Shown here: in pieces, positions 15,374 through 23,556 of the stretch | Layout of the letters: every line of letters starts with the position of its first letter | Numbering within the stretch: position 1 is the first letter of the stretch | Source: Achromobacter xylosoxidans A8 | GTDB lineage: Bacteria > Pseudomonadota > Gammaproteobacteria > Burkholderiales > Burkholderiaceae_B | Reading direction: 5' to 3' | DNA length: 64,000 nucleotides | Assembly (NCBI RefSeq): GCF_000165835.1 | Contig: NC_014640.1 | Coordinates: 6,944,001-7,008,000, forward strand | Notes under the pieces: generated by a model | Databases searched by the model: none | Told to the model about the DNA's origin: nothing | What the model saw: only the letters and a program-made list of their open reading frames with translations | Made by a program: the position numbers and the translations under genes

Positions 15374-16759
15374 TCAGATGATTTCGAAGTAGCGCGCCAG
15401 TTCCCAGTCGGTCACGTGGCGCCGGAACTGCCGTTCTTCCCATTCGCGCGTGGCCGCATAGTGCTCGACGAAGGCGTCGCCGAACAGATGGCGCGCGGCT
15501 TCGGATTCGCGCAGCCGCTGCGCGGCTTCCCACAAGGTGGTGGGCAGGCGCAGATGCGCTGGAAACTGCTGCGTGTAGGCATTGCCTTGCACCATGGGTT
15601 CGGGCGTCAACCCTTGTTCGATGCCATATAGCCCCGAAGCCAGGGCGGCGGACAAGGCCAGATAGGGATTGGCGTCGGCCGATCCGATGCGCACCTCGAC
15701 GCGCTGCGACTTGTCGCTGCCCGGAATCAGCCGCAACGCGGTGGTGCGGTTCTCCATGCCCCAGGTGGCGTCCAGCGGCGCCCAATATCCGGGCACCAGG
15801 CGCGAATAGCTGTTGATGGTTTGCGCGTACAGGGCCATGAACTCCGGCAGATAGCGCTGCACGCCAGCCATGAAGGAGGCTTGCGTTGCGCTCATGCCAT
15901 GCGGCCGCGATTCGTCGTAGAAGACAGAGCGGTTGGTTTTGTGGTCGCGCAGCGACAGATGGATGTGGCCGCTTTGGCCCGGATGATCGTGCGACCACTT
16001 TGCCATGAAGGTCGCCATCAGCCCGTTCTGCTGCGCCAGCGCCTTGGTGAAGGTCTTGAACAGAAAGGCCTTGTCGCCCGCGGCAGCTGCCAGGTCCACC
16101 GCCAGGGCCGCTTCCAGCACGCCGGGTCCCGTCTCGGTGTGCAGCCCCTCGATAGGCATGTCCATGCGTTCGCACATGTCCAGCAGCTTGCGGTAGAAGT
16201 CGCCTTCGACGGTGCTGCGCAGCACTGAGTAGCCGAAATTTCCTGGGGTCCAGTTCTCCATGTTGCGATAGTTCTTGGCGCGCACGGAGTGCGGCGTCTC
16301 GCGGAACATGAAGAATTCGTACTCGAGCGCGGCGTAGACGTCGTAGCCCATGCCCGCGGCGCGGTCCAGGGTGCGGTGCAGCAGCCGCCGCGGACAGATG
16401 GCGCCGGCGTCGCCCTCGAATTCCGCCAGGAACAGCAGCATGTCTTCGCCGCCCGGCCCCTGTTCCAGCGGCAGCCGGCGGCCGCTTTGCGGGATGATCC
16501 TGAGCTTGGCATCGGGATAGGCCGTGTGCCACCCGGTGTACTTGGTGTTGTCGTAGAGCTGGTCGTCCAGATCCCAGCCGAACACCACGTCGCAGAACGC
16601 CAGCCCCGAACGCAGCGCGCCCAGGAATTTGTCGCGCCGCAAGTATTTTCCCAGCATGACGCCGTCGACGTCGGACAAGCCTACCTTGATGTGCGAGAGC
16701 TGGCTGGCTTGCACCAGCCGCTCTGCGTCTTCCACCGTTGCTACCCCTAGTGCATGCAT
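15374..16759 (-). CDS. glutamine synthetase family protein (gamma-glutamylamine synthetase type, PuuA-like)
   Basis: ATP-dependent ligase expected to join the gamma-carboxyl of glutamate to an amine rather than to ammonia. The 461 residues carry the metal-binding pair Glu146/Glu148 (ALEYEFF), Glu209 and Glu216 (HTETGPGVLEAAL), SGHIHLSL near 263-270, and the C-terminal RVEVRIGSADANPYLALSA. The N-terminal domain is the short form seen in PuuA, IpuC and GlnA4-type proteins, not in assimilatory GlnA. Clustering with ALDH and ADH, and not with nitrogen regulators, supports an amine-catabolic role. The particular amine is unknown. Confidence 0.88.
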   Translation of the reverse strand: MHALGVATVEDAERLVQASQLSHIKVGLSDVDGVMLGKYLRRDKFLGALRSGLAFCDVVFGWDLDDQLYDNTKYTGWHTAYPDAKLRIIPQSGRRLPLEQGPGGEDMLLFLAEFEGDAGAICPRRLLHRTLDRAAGMGYDVYAALEYEFFMFRETPHSVRAKNYRNMENWTPGNFGYSVLRSTVEGDFYRKLLDMCERMDMPIEGLHTETGPGVLEAALAVDLAAAAGDKAFLFKTFTKALAQQNGLMATFMAKWSHDHPGQSGHIHLSLRDHKTNRSVFYDESRPHGMSATQASFMAGVQRYLPEFMALYAQTINSYSRLVPGYWAPLDATWGMENRTTALRLIPGSDKSQRVEVRIGSADANPYLALSAALASGLYGIEQGLTPEPMVQGNAYTQQFPAHLRLPTTLWEAAQRLRESEAARHLFGDAFVEHYAATREWEERQFRRHVTDWELARYFEII

Positions 16760-16816
16760 GCTCTTTCACCTTGTGGCTGAAGCGTTGCGTTGAACTGCGG
16801 GCGGGCGACGCGGCGT

Positions 16817-17623
16817 TCAGGTCATGGCCGCCCCCAGCACCCGCATCGCCTGGCGATGCAGTTGCGGCGTGGCGGCCGCGACGACGCGGCCCTGCGATTC
16901 GAGGCTGAGCGGCTGCCCCGACCAATCGGTAATGACGCCGCCAGCCCCTTCGATCACGGGCATCAGCGCCAGATAGTCATACGGCTGCAGGCCGGACTCG
17001 ACCACCAGGTCGACGTGCCCGCTGGCCAGCAGGCCGTAGCTATAGCAATCGCCGCCGTAGCGGCGCATGCGCGCGGCCTGCGTCAGCGCCTCGAAAGCGG
17101 CCAGTTCCGCGCCGACAAAGATGTCGGGAGAGGTGGCGTACAAAATGGCCTGCCGCAGCTCGGCACAGGCGCTGGTGCGGCAGGCAACGCCGTTCAGCTG
17201 CGCGGCTGCACCGGCCGCGCCGATCCAGCGTTCGTCCAGCATGGGGATGTCGATCACGCCCAGCACGGACTTGCCCCGGTGCAGCAGCGCCAGCAAGGTG
17301 CCCCACAGCGGGTTGCCGGAAATGAAGGCGCGCGTGCCGTCGATGGGATCGAGCGACCACACGAACTCGGCTTCGGCATGCGAGGCGCCGAACTCTTCGC
17401 CGAAGATGCCGTGGTCGGGGTAGTGCTGGGCAATGGCCTCGCGCAAGGTGGCCTCGACCTCCCTGTCCGCCTGCGTGACGGGGCTTGCGTCGGCCTTGGT
17501 GTCGACGTCCAGCGGGTGCCGGAACCATTTGCGCGACAAGGGGCGCACACGGTCCGCCAGCGTCTGGGCGAACGAGGAGTACGCGGCCAGCTGCTGCGCG
17601 GATAACGGCGGTGAAGTTTGCAT
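16817..17623 (-). CDS. inositol-monophosphatase / histidinol-phosphatase (HisN-like) family phosphatase
   Basis: Mg-dependent phosphomonoesterase of 268 residues. Signature residues are present: GEEFG with Glu76/Glu77, DPIDGTRAF with Asp92 and Asp95, and Asp216 in the C-terminal YDYLALMPVIEGAGG. The last motif departs from the WDxAAG form of inositol phosphatases and resembles HisN-type enzymes acting on amino-alcohol phosphates. No his biosynthetic gene is nearby. It is first in the operon, 57 nt ahead of the glutamine-synthetase-like gene and divergent from an ABC importer. I infer that it removes phosphate from the imported compound. Confidence 0.85.
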   Translation of the reverse strand: MQTSPPLSAQQLAAYSSFAQTLADRVRPLSRKWFRHPLDVDTKADASPVTQADREVEATLREAIAQHYPDHGIFGEEFGASHAEAEFVWSLDPIDGTRAFISGNPLWGTLLALLHRGKSVLGVIDIPMLDERWIGAAGAAAQLNGVACRTSACAELRQAILYATSPDIFVGAELAAFEALTQAARMRRYGGDCYSYGLLASGHVDLVVESGLQPYDYLALMPVIEGAGGVITDWSGQPLSLESQGRVVAAATPQLHRQAMRVLGAAMT

Positions 17624-17733
17624 CGATGAGCTCCAGGCGTGGCGCGGGAGGATGCGCCTACGCCAAAAAAACCCTTGAATACAGGTTTTTCCAGTCTAGA
17701 CACGTTGCCACAAATTTGCAAACATACATAAAA

Positions 17734-17758
17734 CTGCAACCTGCCGGATGGGTTGCAG
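17734..17758. repeat. 8-bp inverted repeat in the divergent control region (operator candidate)
   Basis: CTGCAACC (17734-17741) and GGTTGCAG (17751-17758) form a perfect dyad with a 9-bp spacer. It is centred between the divergent phosphatase operon (start 17623) and ABC operon (start 17818). A further 8-bp palindrome, TTTGCAAA, lies at 17715-17722. The DeoR-family regulator encoded at the end of the ABC operon is the obvious candidate to bind here, by inference. Confidence 0.6.
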
Positions 17759-17817
17759 AAGACTGCCCGCCTACGTAGCTCGCCACCGTTGCCGTGTATT
17801 CCAACCGGAGTCCCATC

Positions 17818-18825
17818 ATGCAATGTATGAAGAAGCTTGGCCTTGTGGTTGCAGTAATTTCCCTAGGTTGGACGCAGGCCCATGCCGGCGCCATCACCGT
17901 CTACACCGCCCTCGAAGAAGACGAGATCGCGGCCTACCTGAAGGCCGCCAACGCCGCCATGCCCGATGTAAAGGTCAATGTGCTGCGGCTGTCCACCGGC
18001 GACCTGGGCGCCCGCCTGATCGCCGAGGCCTCCAACCCACAGCAGGACGTGATCTGGGGCTTCGCCGTCAGCAACATGCTGGACCCGCGCCTGCAGAACC
18101 TGCTCGAGCCGTACGCGGCCAAGGGCATGGACGCCCTGCCCGCCCAGTACAAGGGCGCCGACCAGAAGTGGTTCGCGGCCACCGGCTATGTCGCCGCATT
18201 CTGTGTCAACACGGACAGGCTCAAGTCCAAGAACCTGCCCATGCCCACGTCCTGGGAAGACCTGACCAAGCCGGTCTACAAGGGCGAAATCGTTATCCCC
18301 AGCCCCGCGGCCTCCGGCACCGGCTATCTGCAGATCGTCGCGCTGCTGCAGGGCATGGGCAAGGAAAAGGGTTGGGCGCTGCTCAAGGACCTGGACAAGA
18401 ACGTGGCGCAATACACGCCGTCCGGCTCGCGTCCCTGCAAAATGGCGCGTGCCGGCGAGTACGCCATCGGCGTGTCCTTCGCCTTCCCCGCCATGCAGTC
18501 CATCGAGGAAGGCTTTCCCATCAAGATGGTGATTCCGTCCAAATGGGTGGGCTACGAGCTGGAAGCCTCGGGCCTGATGAAGACGGCCAAGAATCCCGCC
18601 GACGCCAAGCGCTTCCTCGACTGGACGCTGTCGGCACAAGCGGGCGGCCTGTACAGCAAGTACAAGGAACTGGTGACCATCCCCGGCGCCACGCCCAACA
18701 AGGCCGCCGAGGCCGCGGGCCTGCCCAAGGACCTGACCGCCGTGCTGTATCCCGTGGACTTCCCCAAGTCAGCCGCGGAACGGGACGCCACCATCAAGAC
18801 CTGGCAGGAAACCATCAAGCGTTGA
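17818..18825 (+). CDS. ABC transporter periplasmic substrate-binding protein (2-aminoethylphosphonate/Fe type)
   Basis: Extracytoplasmic receptor of 335 residues. I choose the ATG at 17818 because GGAG at 17807-17810 sits seven bases before it; GTG 17794 and ATG 17827 are alternatives. A signal peptide (KKLGLVVAVISLG, then AHAGA) precedes the mature start AITVYTALEEDE, typical of the type II family that binds Fe3+, spermidine or aminoethylphosphonate. From memory it most resembles the PhnS2-type proteins. It lacks the tyrosine-rich iron site in any obvious form, so an organophosphorus or phosphorylated ligand is more likely. It leads the importer operon. Confidence 0.85.
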   Translation: MQCMKKLGLVVAVISLGWTQAHAGAITVYTALEEDEIAAYLKAANAAMPDVKVNVLRLSTGDLGARLIAEASNPQQDVIWGFAVSNMLDPRLQNLLEPYAAKGMDALPAQYKGADQKWFAATGYVAAFCVNTDRLKSKNLPMPTSWEDLTKPVYKGEIVIPSPAASGTGYLQIVALLQGMGKEKGWALLKDLDKNVAQYTPSGSRPCKMARAGEYAIGVSFAFPAMQSIEEGFPIKMVIPSKWVGYELEASGLMKTAKNPADAKRFLDWTLSAQAGGLYSKYKELVTIPGATPNKAAEAAGLPKDLTAVLYPVDFPKSAAERDATIKTWQETIKR

Positions 18826-18830
18826 TGGGC

Positions 18831-18857
18831 CGGCGGCCGGTGGCAAGCCGGCCGCCG
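18831..18857 (+). repeat. 10-bp GC stem-loop between binding protein and ATPase genes
   Basis: CGGCGGCCGG (18831-18840) and CCGGCCGCCG (18848-18857) form a perfect stem with a 7-nt loop and no T tract. Such hairpins after binding-protein genes usually stabilise the 5' mRNA and lower expression of the membrane components. That role is inferred here. Confidence 0.7.
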
Positions 18858-18874
18858 CCTGTCCTGGAGACGCC

Positions 18875-19882
<1,008 letters not shown>

Positions 19883-19913
19883 CGCATCACATCGCGCAAA
19901 CCGGAGCCTCCGC

Positions 19914-21596
19914 TTGAGCGCCGCTCACGCCAGCACGGCCATCGCGGCGCCTGCCGGCCGCGCGCCCTGGTCGGCAGACCGCGTACTGTTGTGGACCTGC
20001 GTCGGGATCCCCCTGGCGGGCCTGGCGCTATTCTTCCTCTATCCGCTGGCGACCGTGGCCTGGCGCAGCCTGGTCGAGAAAGACGGCTCGGTCGGCCTGG
20101 GCAACTATGCCGAGGTCTTCGCCACTCGCGGCGTGCTCACGGCCACGCTGAATAGCCTGGTCATGAGCGCCGCCACCACGGTGGTCAGCGTCACGCTGGG
20201 CTTCGCCATCGCTTATGGCTTGGACCGCAGCTGCATGCGCGGCAAGGCCGCCGTGCGGCTGGCGCTGGTGTTGCCGCTGCTGGCGCCGTCGCTGGTGCAG
20301 GGCCTGGGGCTCATCTTCCTGCTGGGACGCAATGGACTGGTGCACCGCTGGACCGGCTGGGAAATCGACATCTACGGCTTCTGGGGCCTGTTGATCTCCA
20401 ACGTGTTCTACGCCCTGCCCCAGGCCGTGCTGATCCTGCAGGCGGCCTTGCGCAACATGGACGCGCGCTACTACGACGCGGCCGAAGTCATGGGCGCCTC
20501 AAGCACGCGCCAGTTCTTCGACATCACCCTGCCCAACTGCAAATTCGGCCTGCTGAGCGCGGCCTTCGTGGTGTTCGTCATCACCATTACCGATTTCGGC
20601 AACGCCGCCGTGATCGGCGGCAACTACCGGGTGCTGGCCACCGAGATCTACAGCCAGGTATCGGGGCAGATGAACTTCGGCATGGGCTCCGTGGTGGGCA
20701 TCCTGCTGCTGCTGCCCTCGCTGATATCGGTGCAAATAGAGCGCGTCGCCTCGCAGCGCCAGTTCGGCTCAGCCTCGCCCAGCGGCCTGCGGGTCACGCC
20801 GCAACCGGCCCGCGCACGCGACGCGGCGTTTACCGCCGGCATACTGCTTGCCTGTGGCACGATCATCCTGACGGTGGCCACGGTGATCTTCGCCAGTTTC
20901 ATGCGCCTGTGGCCGTACCGCATGGAATGGACGTTGAAGCACTACGACATCACCGTCAGCGGCGGCTACACGCCGCTCTGGACGTCGCTGTACCTCTCAC
21001 TGGCGGCGGCAGGCGGCGGCGTGCTGCTGCTGTTCTTCCTGAGCTTCGGCGTATGCCGGATTCCACGCGCATGGGCCAAGCTGGTGTACCTGGTGTCGGT
21101 ACTGCCGGTAGGCGTTCCGGGCCTGGTGCTAGGCTTGTCGTATATCTTCGCCTTCAACGCCCCCGGCACGCCCCTGTATGCGCTGTACGGCAGCGCCGCG
21201 CTGATCGCCTTGTGCAACTTCTACCACTACCACACACAAGGCTTCCTGACGATGATGACCGGCATGCGCGCGGTGCCGCAAGCCCTGGAGGAAGCGGTCA
21301 GCTGCCTGGGCGGCAGCACGCTGCGAGTGTTACGCGATGCGGTGCTGCCGCTGATCGGTCCGACCGTGCTGGGCGTGTTCTTCTTTCTGTTCATGCGGTC
21401 CATGGTGACCCTGTCGGCGGTGATCTTCCTGGTCACGCCTTCCGTCAGCGTGGCGCCGGTTTCTGTCCTGCGCCTGGACGAAGCCGGCTTCGTCTCGCAG
21501 GCCGCGGCCTATTCAACCCTTATCATGCTGGTCGTGGGAGGGTCCCTGCTGGCATTGCGCGCGCTGATCGCCGCGGCCGCACGGCGCCGGACATAG
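19914..21596 (+). CDS. ABC transporter permease, two fused MetI-type domains
   Basis: Inner-membrane channel for the importer. The best start is TTG at 19914 (MSAAHASTAIAAPAG) with GGAG at 19903-19906; it gives 560 residues. An open frame from 19803 overlaps the ATPase gene and its product looks non-native. About twelve hydrophobic segments form two halves, each with an EAA-type loop (YYDAAEVMGASSTRQFFDI in the first, ALEEAVSCLGGSTLRVLRDA in the second). One gene encoding both halves is typical of PhnU2/FbpB permeases and explains the absence of a second permease gene. Confidence 0.9.
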   Translation: MSAAHASTAIAAPAGRAPWSADRVLLWTCVGIPLAGLALFFLYPLATVAWRSLVEKDGSVGLGNYAEVFATRGVLTATLNSLVMSAATTVVSVTLGFAIAYGLDRSCMRGKAAVRLALVLPLLAPSLVQGLGLIFLLGRNGLVHRWTGWEIDIYGFWGLLISNVFYALPQAVLILQAALRNMDARYYDAAEVMGASSTRQFFDITLPNCKFGLLSAAFVVFVITITDFGNAAVIGGNYRVLATEIYSQVSGQMNFGMGSVVGILLLLPSLISVQIERVASQRQFGSASPSGLRVTPQPARARDAAFTAGILLACGTIILTVATVIFASFMRLWPYRMEWTLKHYDITVSGGYTPLWTSLYLSLAAAGGGVLLLFFLSFGVCRIPRAWAKLVYLVSVLPVGVPGLVLGLSYIFAFNAPGTPLYALYGSAALIALCNFYHYHTQGFLTMMTGMRAVPQALEEAVSCLGGSTLRVLRDAVLPLIGPTVLGVFFFLFMRSMVTLSAVIFLVTPSVSVAPVSVLRLDEAGFVSQAAAYSTLIMLVVGGSLLALRALIAAAARRRT

Positions 21597-21613
21597 ATTA
21601 GGAAGCATCGGAA

Positions 21614-22375
21614 ATGTGGCAAGAAGAGCGGTATCAGAGAATCCGCGCCCTGCTGTCTTCATTGCAGCAGGTATCGACCGACCGTATCGTCGGCGAACTG
21701 GGGGTCTCGCGGGAAACGGTCAGGCGTGACCTGCTCGAACTCGAGGCGATGGGGGAATTGCGCCGGGTGCACGGCGGCGCCGTGCCGGTGCACAGCGAAC
21801 CGCCCATCGCGGAACGCGTGCATACGCGCGTCAAATACAAGCGCGCCATCGCGCGCGCGGCGGCAGGCCTGGTATCCAGCGGCCAGACCCTGTTCCTGGA
21901 CGCCGGCAGCACCACCAGCGTGCTGGCCGACGAACTGGCCAAACTGTCGGGCCTGACCGTCATCACCAATTCGTTCGACGTGGCCTTGAAAGTGGGCACG
22001 GCCGGCAACGGCGCCAACCAGTTGATCATGCTGGGCGGATCCGTGGGCGGCCCGGTATGCGCCACGGCCGGCGACATCACGATCGCCGAGATCCATCGCT
22101 ATCGCGCCGACCTGGCGTTGCTGTCGCCGGTGGGCGTGGACGCCGAGTTCGGCGCCACCAACTACGACCTGCGCGAGGCCGAGGTGGCGCGCGCCATGGC
22201 GGCCAACGCCAAGCAGTTGGTGCTGCTGGCCGATTTCAGCAAGATCGGCCTGTGCAGCCGCGTGTCCTATTGCAGCGCGGACCGCATCGACCATCTGGTC
22301 ACCAACACCAGCGCGCAGAAGTCGCCCGCCTACGCCGCCTTGAAGTCCGCGGTCGGCAAGGTCGTGGCGGTGTAG
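21614..22375 (+). CDS. DeoR-family transcriptional repressor
   Basis: DNA-binding regulator of 253 residues with an N-terminal winged helix (VGELGVSRETVRRDLLELE, about residues 25-43, then RRVHGGAV) and a C-terminal sugar-phosphate-isomerase-like sensor (LDAGSTTSVLADEL and ITNSFDVALKV). Family members usually respond to phosphorylated metabolites. It starts 17 nt after the permease stop, so it belongs to the importer operon and probably controls both divergent arms. A phosphorylated inducer would fit the phosphatase next door. Confidence 0.92.
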   Translation: MWQEERYQRIRALLSSLQQVSTDRIVGELGVSRETVRRDLLELEAMGELRRVHGGAVPVHSEPPIAERVHTRVKYKRAIARAAAGLVSSGQTLFLDAGSTTSVLADELAKLSGLTVITNSFDVALKVGTAGNGANQLIMLGGSVGGPVCATAGDITIAEIHRYRADLALLSPVGVDAEFGATNYDLREAEVARAMAANAKQLVLLADFSKIGLCSRVSYCSADRIDHLVTNTSAQKSPAYAALKSAVGKVVAV

Positions 22376-22390
22376 CGCTAGCCCCCCGCG

Positions 22391-23392
22391 TCAGTCCAGC
22401 GACACGCCGGCAGTCTTCACCATGTCGGCCCAATACACGGTGTCCTCCTGCAGCCGCGTCTTGAACGCGGCAGGCTGACTGCCCACCGCCCAGCTGCCGC
22501 CGCTATTGATCTTGGCGATCACGGCGGGCGATTTCATTGCCTGCGCCACGGCTTGCGCCAGGTAGGCAATGCGCTCGGGCGGCGTGCCGGCGGGCGCGAA
22601 CAGTCCATACCAGTCATCGGCGGTAATGCCCTCCATGCCCGCCTGCTTGAGCGTGGGCGCCCCCTTGAAAATGCCGATGCTGTTCTCATGGCTGAGCGCC
22701 AGGATGCGCAGCTTGCCAGCGGCGACCATGGGTTCGGCCGACGCGGGCGAAGTTATCAACATATCCACCGTGCCGCCCATCAGGTCGGTGATGGCGGGCG
22801 CCGCGCCCCGGTACGGCACGTGCACCAGTTTCACGCCGGCCTTCTGCGACAGCAGCGCCCCCATCAGATGGCTCATGGTGCCGTTGCCAGGGGTCGCGTA
22901 GGTCACCACGCCGGGCTGCTTGCGCGCGGCTTCCAGATAGTCGTTCAGGGTCCGGTACGGGCTTTCGCTGCGGGCCACCAGCACCAGCGGCGCGGAGGTG
23001 ATCTGCGAGATGGGCATGAAGTCCTTCACCGGATCAAAGCCCACGTTCTTATACAAACGCGGATTGACCGCCATCACGCTGGTCTGCGACATCACCAGGG
23101 TGTAGCCGTCGGGCTTGGCGCGCGCCACCTGCGCCGTGCCGACATTGCCGCCCGCGCCCGAACGGTTTTCCACCACCACGCTCTGGCCCGTGATGGCGCC
23201 CAGTTCCTGCGCGAGCAGACGCGCGACGCCGTCATTGCCGCCGCCCGGCGGAAATGGCGACACGACCGTGATGGCCTGCTTGGGATAGTCCGGCAGGGGC
23301 GCGGGCGCCTGGGCGTGGACAACAGTCCCCCACAGCAGACCGGCCAGGGCCGCGGCGGCGGCCTTGCGTACGTGCGATGCATGGTGCTTCAT
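22391..23392 (-). CDS. Bug/TctC-family tripartite tricarboxylate transporter substrate-binding protein (orphan)
   Basis: Periplasmic receptor of 333 residues. I use the ATG at 23392 (MKHHASHVRKAAAAALAGLL) because it begins a good signal peptide ending VVHAQA; a longer frame starts at 23455. Family marks are YPKQAITVVSPFPPGGGNDGVAR, VENRSGAGGNVGT and a C-terminal QEDTVYWADMVKTAGV. No tctA/tctB genes are adjacent. Orphan Bug proteins are numerous in Bordetella and relatives. The ligand, usually a carboxylate, is unknown. Confidence 0.9.
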   Translation of the reverse strand: MKHHASHVRKAAAAALAGLLWGTVVHAQAPAPLPDYPKQAITVVSPFPPGGGNDGVARLLAQELGAITGQSVVVENRSGAGGNVGTAQVARAKPDGYTLVMSQTSVMAVNPRLYKNVGFDPVKDFMPISQITSAPLVLVARSESPYRTLNDYLEAARKQPGVVTYATPGNGTMSHLMGALLSQKAGVKLVHVPYRGAAPAITDLMGGTVDMLITSPASAEPMVAAGKLRILALSHENSIGIFKGAPTLKQAGMEGITADDWYGLFAPAGTPPERIAYLAQAVAQAMKSPAVIAKINSGGSWAVGSQPAAFKTRLQEDTVYWADMVKTAGVSLD

Positions 23393-23467
23393 CTGGAATT
23401 CCCCTTGTGATTGGCAGCCGGATACTCGGCCGTCCTTTGCATTCCGGTTCGGCATGAACCGTCCGCA

Positions 23468-23488
23468 CCCCGGCCAAGAAGGCCGGGG
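23468..23488. repeat. 8-bp GC hairpin
   Basis: CCCCGGCC (23468-23475) and GGCCGGGG (23481-23488) form a perfect stem with a 5-nt loop. They lie in the 164-nt gap between the fusion gene stop and the Bug protein start. There is no T tract on the minus side, so I do not call it an intrinsic terminator. Nothing else is evident in this gap. Confidence 0.5.
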
Positions 23489-23556
23489 CGTACTTTTCGG
23501 ATTGATGCGTCTGCTGTGCCGCGGGACCGGATCAGGCCGGCACGGCGGTTCCGGTA

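Noticed and set aside
12916..15381. 821-codon plus-strand frame
   Set aside because: It spans the ADH and ALDH genes antisense and its composition is non-protein-like.
15339..16925. 528-codon minus-strand frame over the glutamine-synthetase-like gene
   Set aside because: It is a different phase from the conserved glutamine-synthetase frame and has a low-complexity Arg/Ala/Gly composition.
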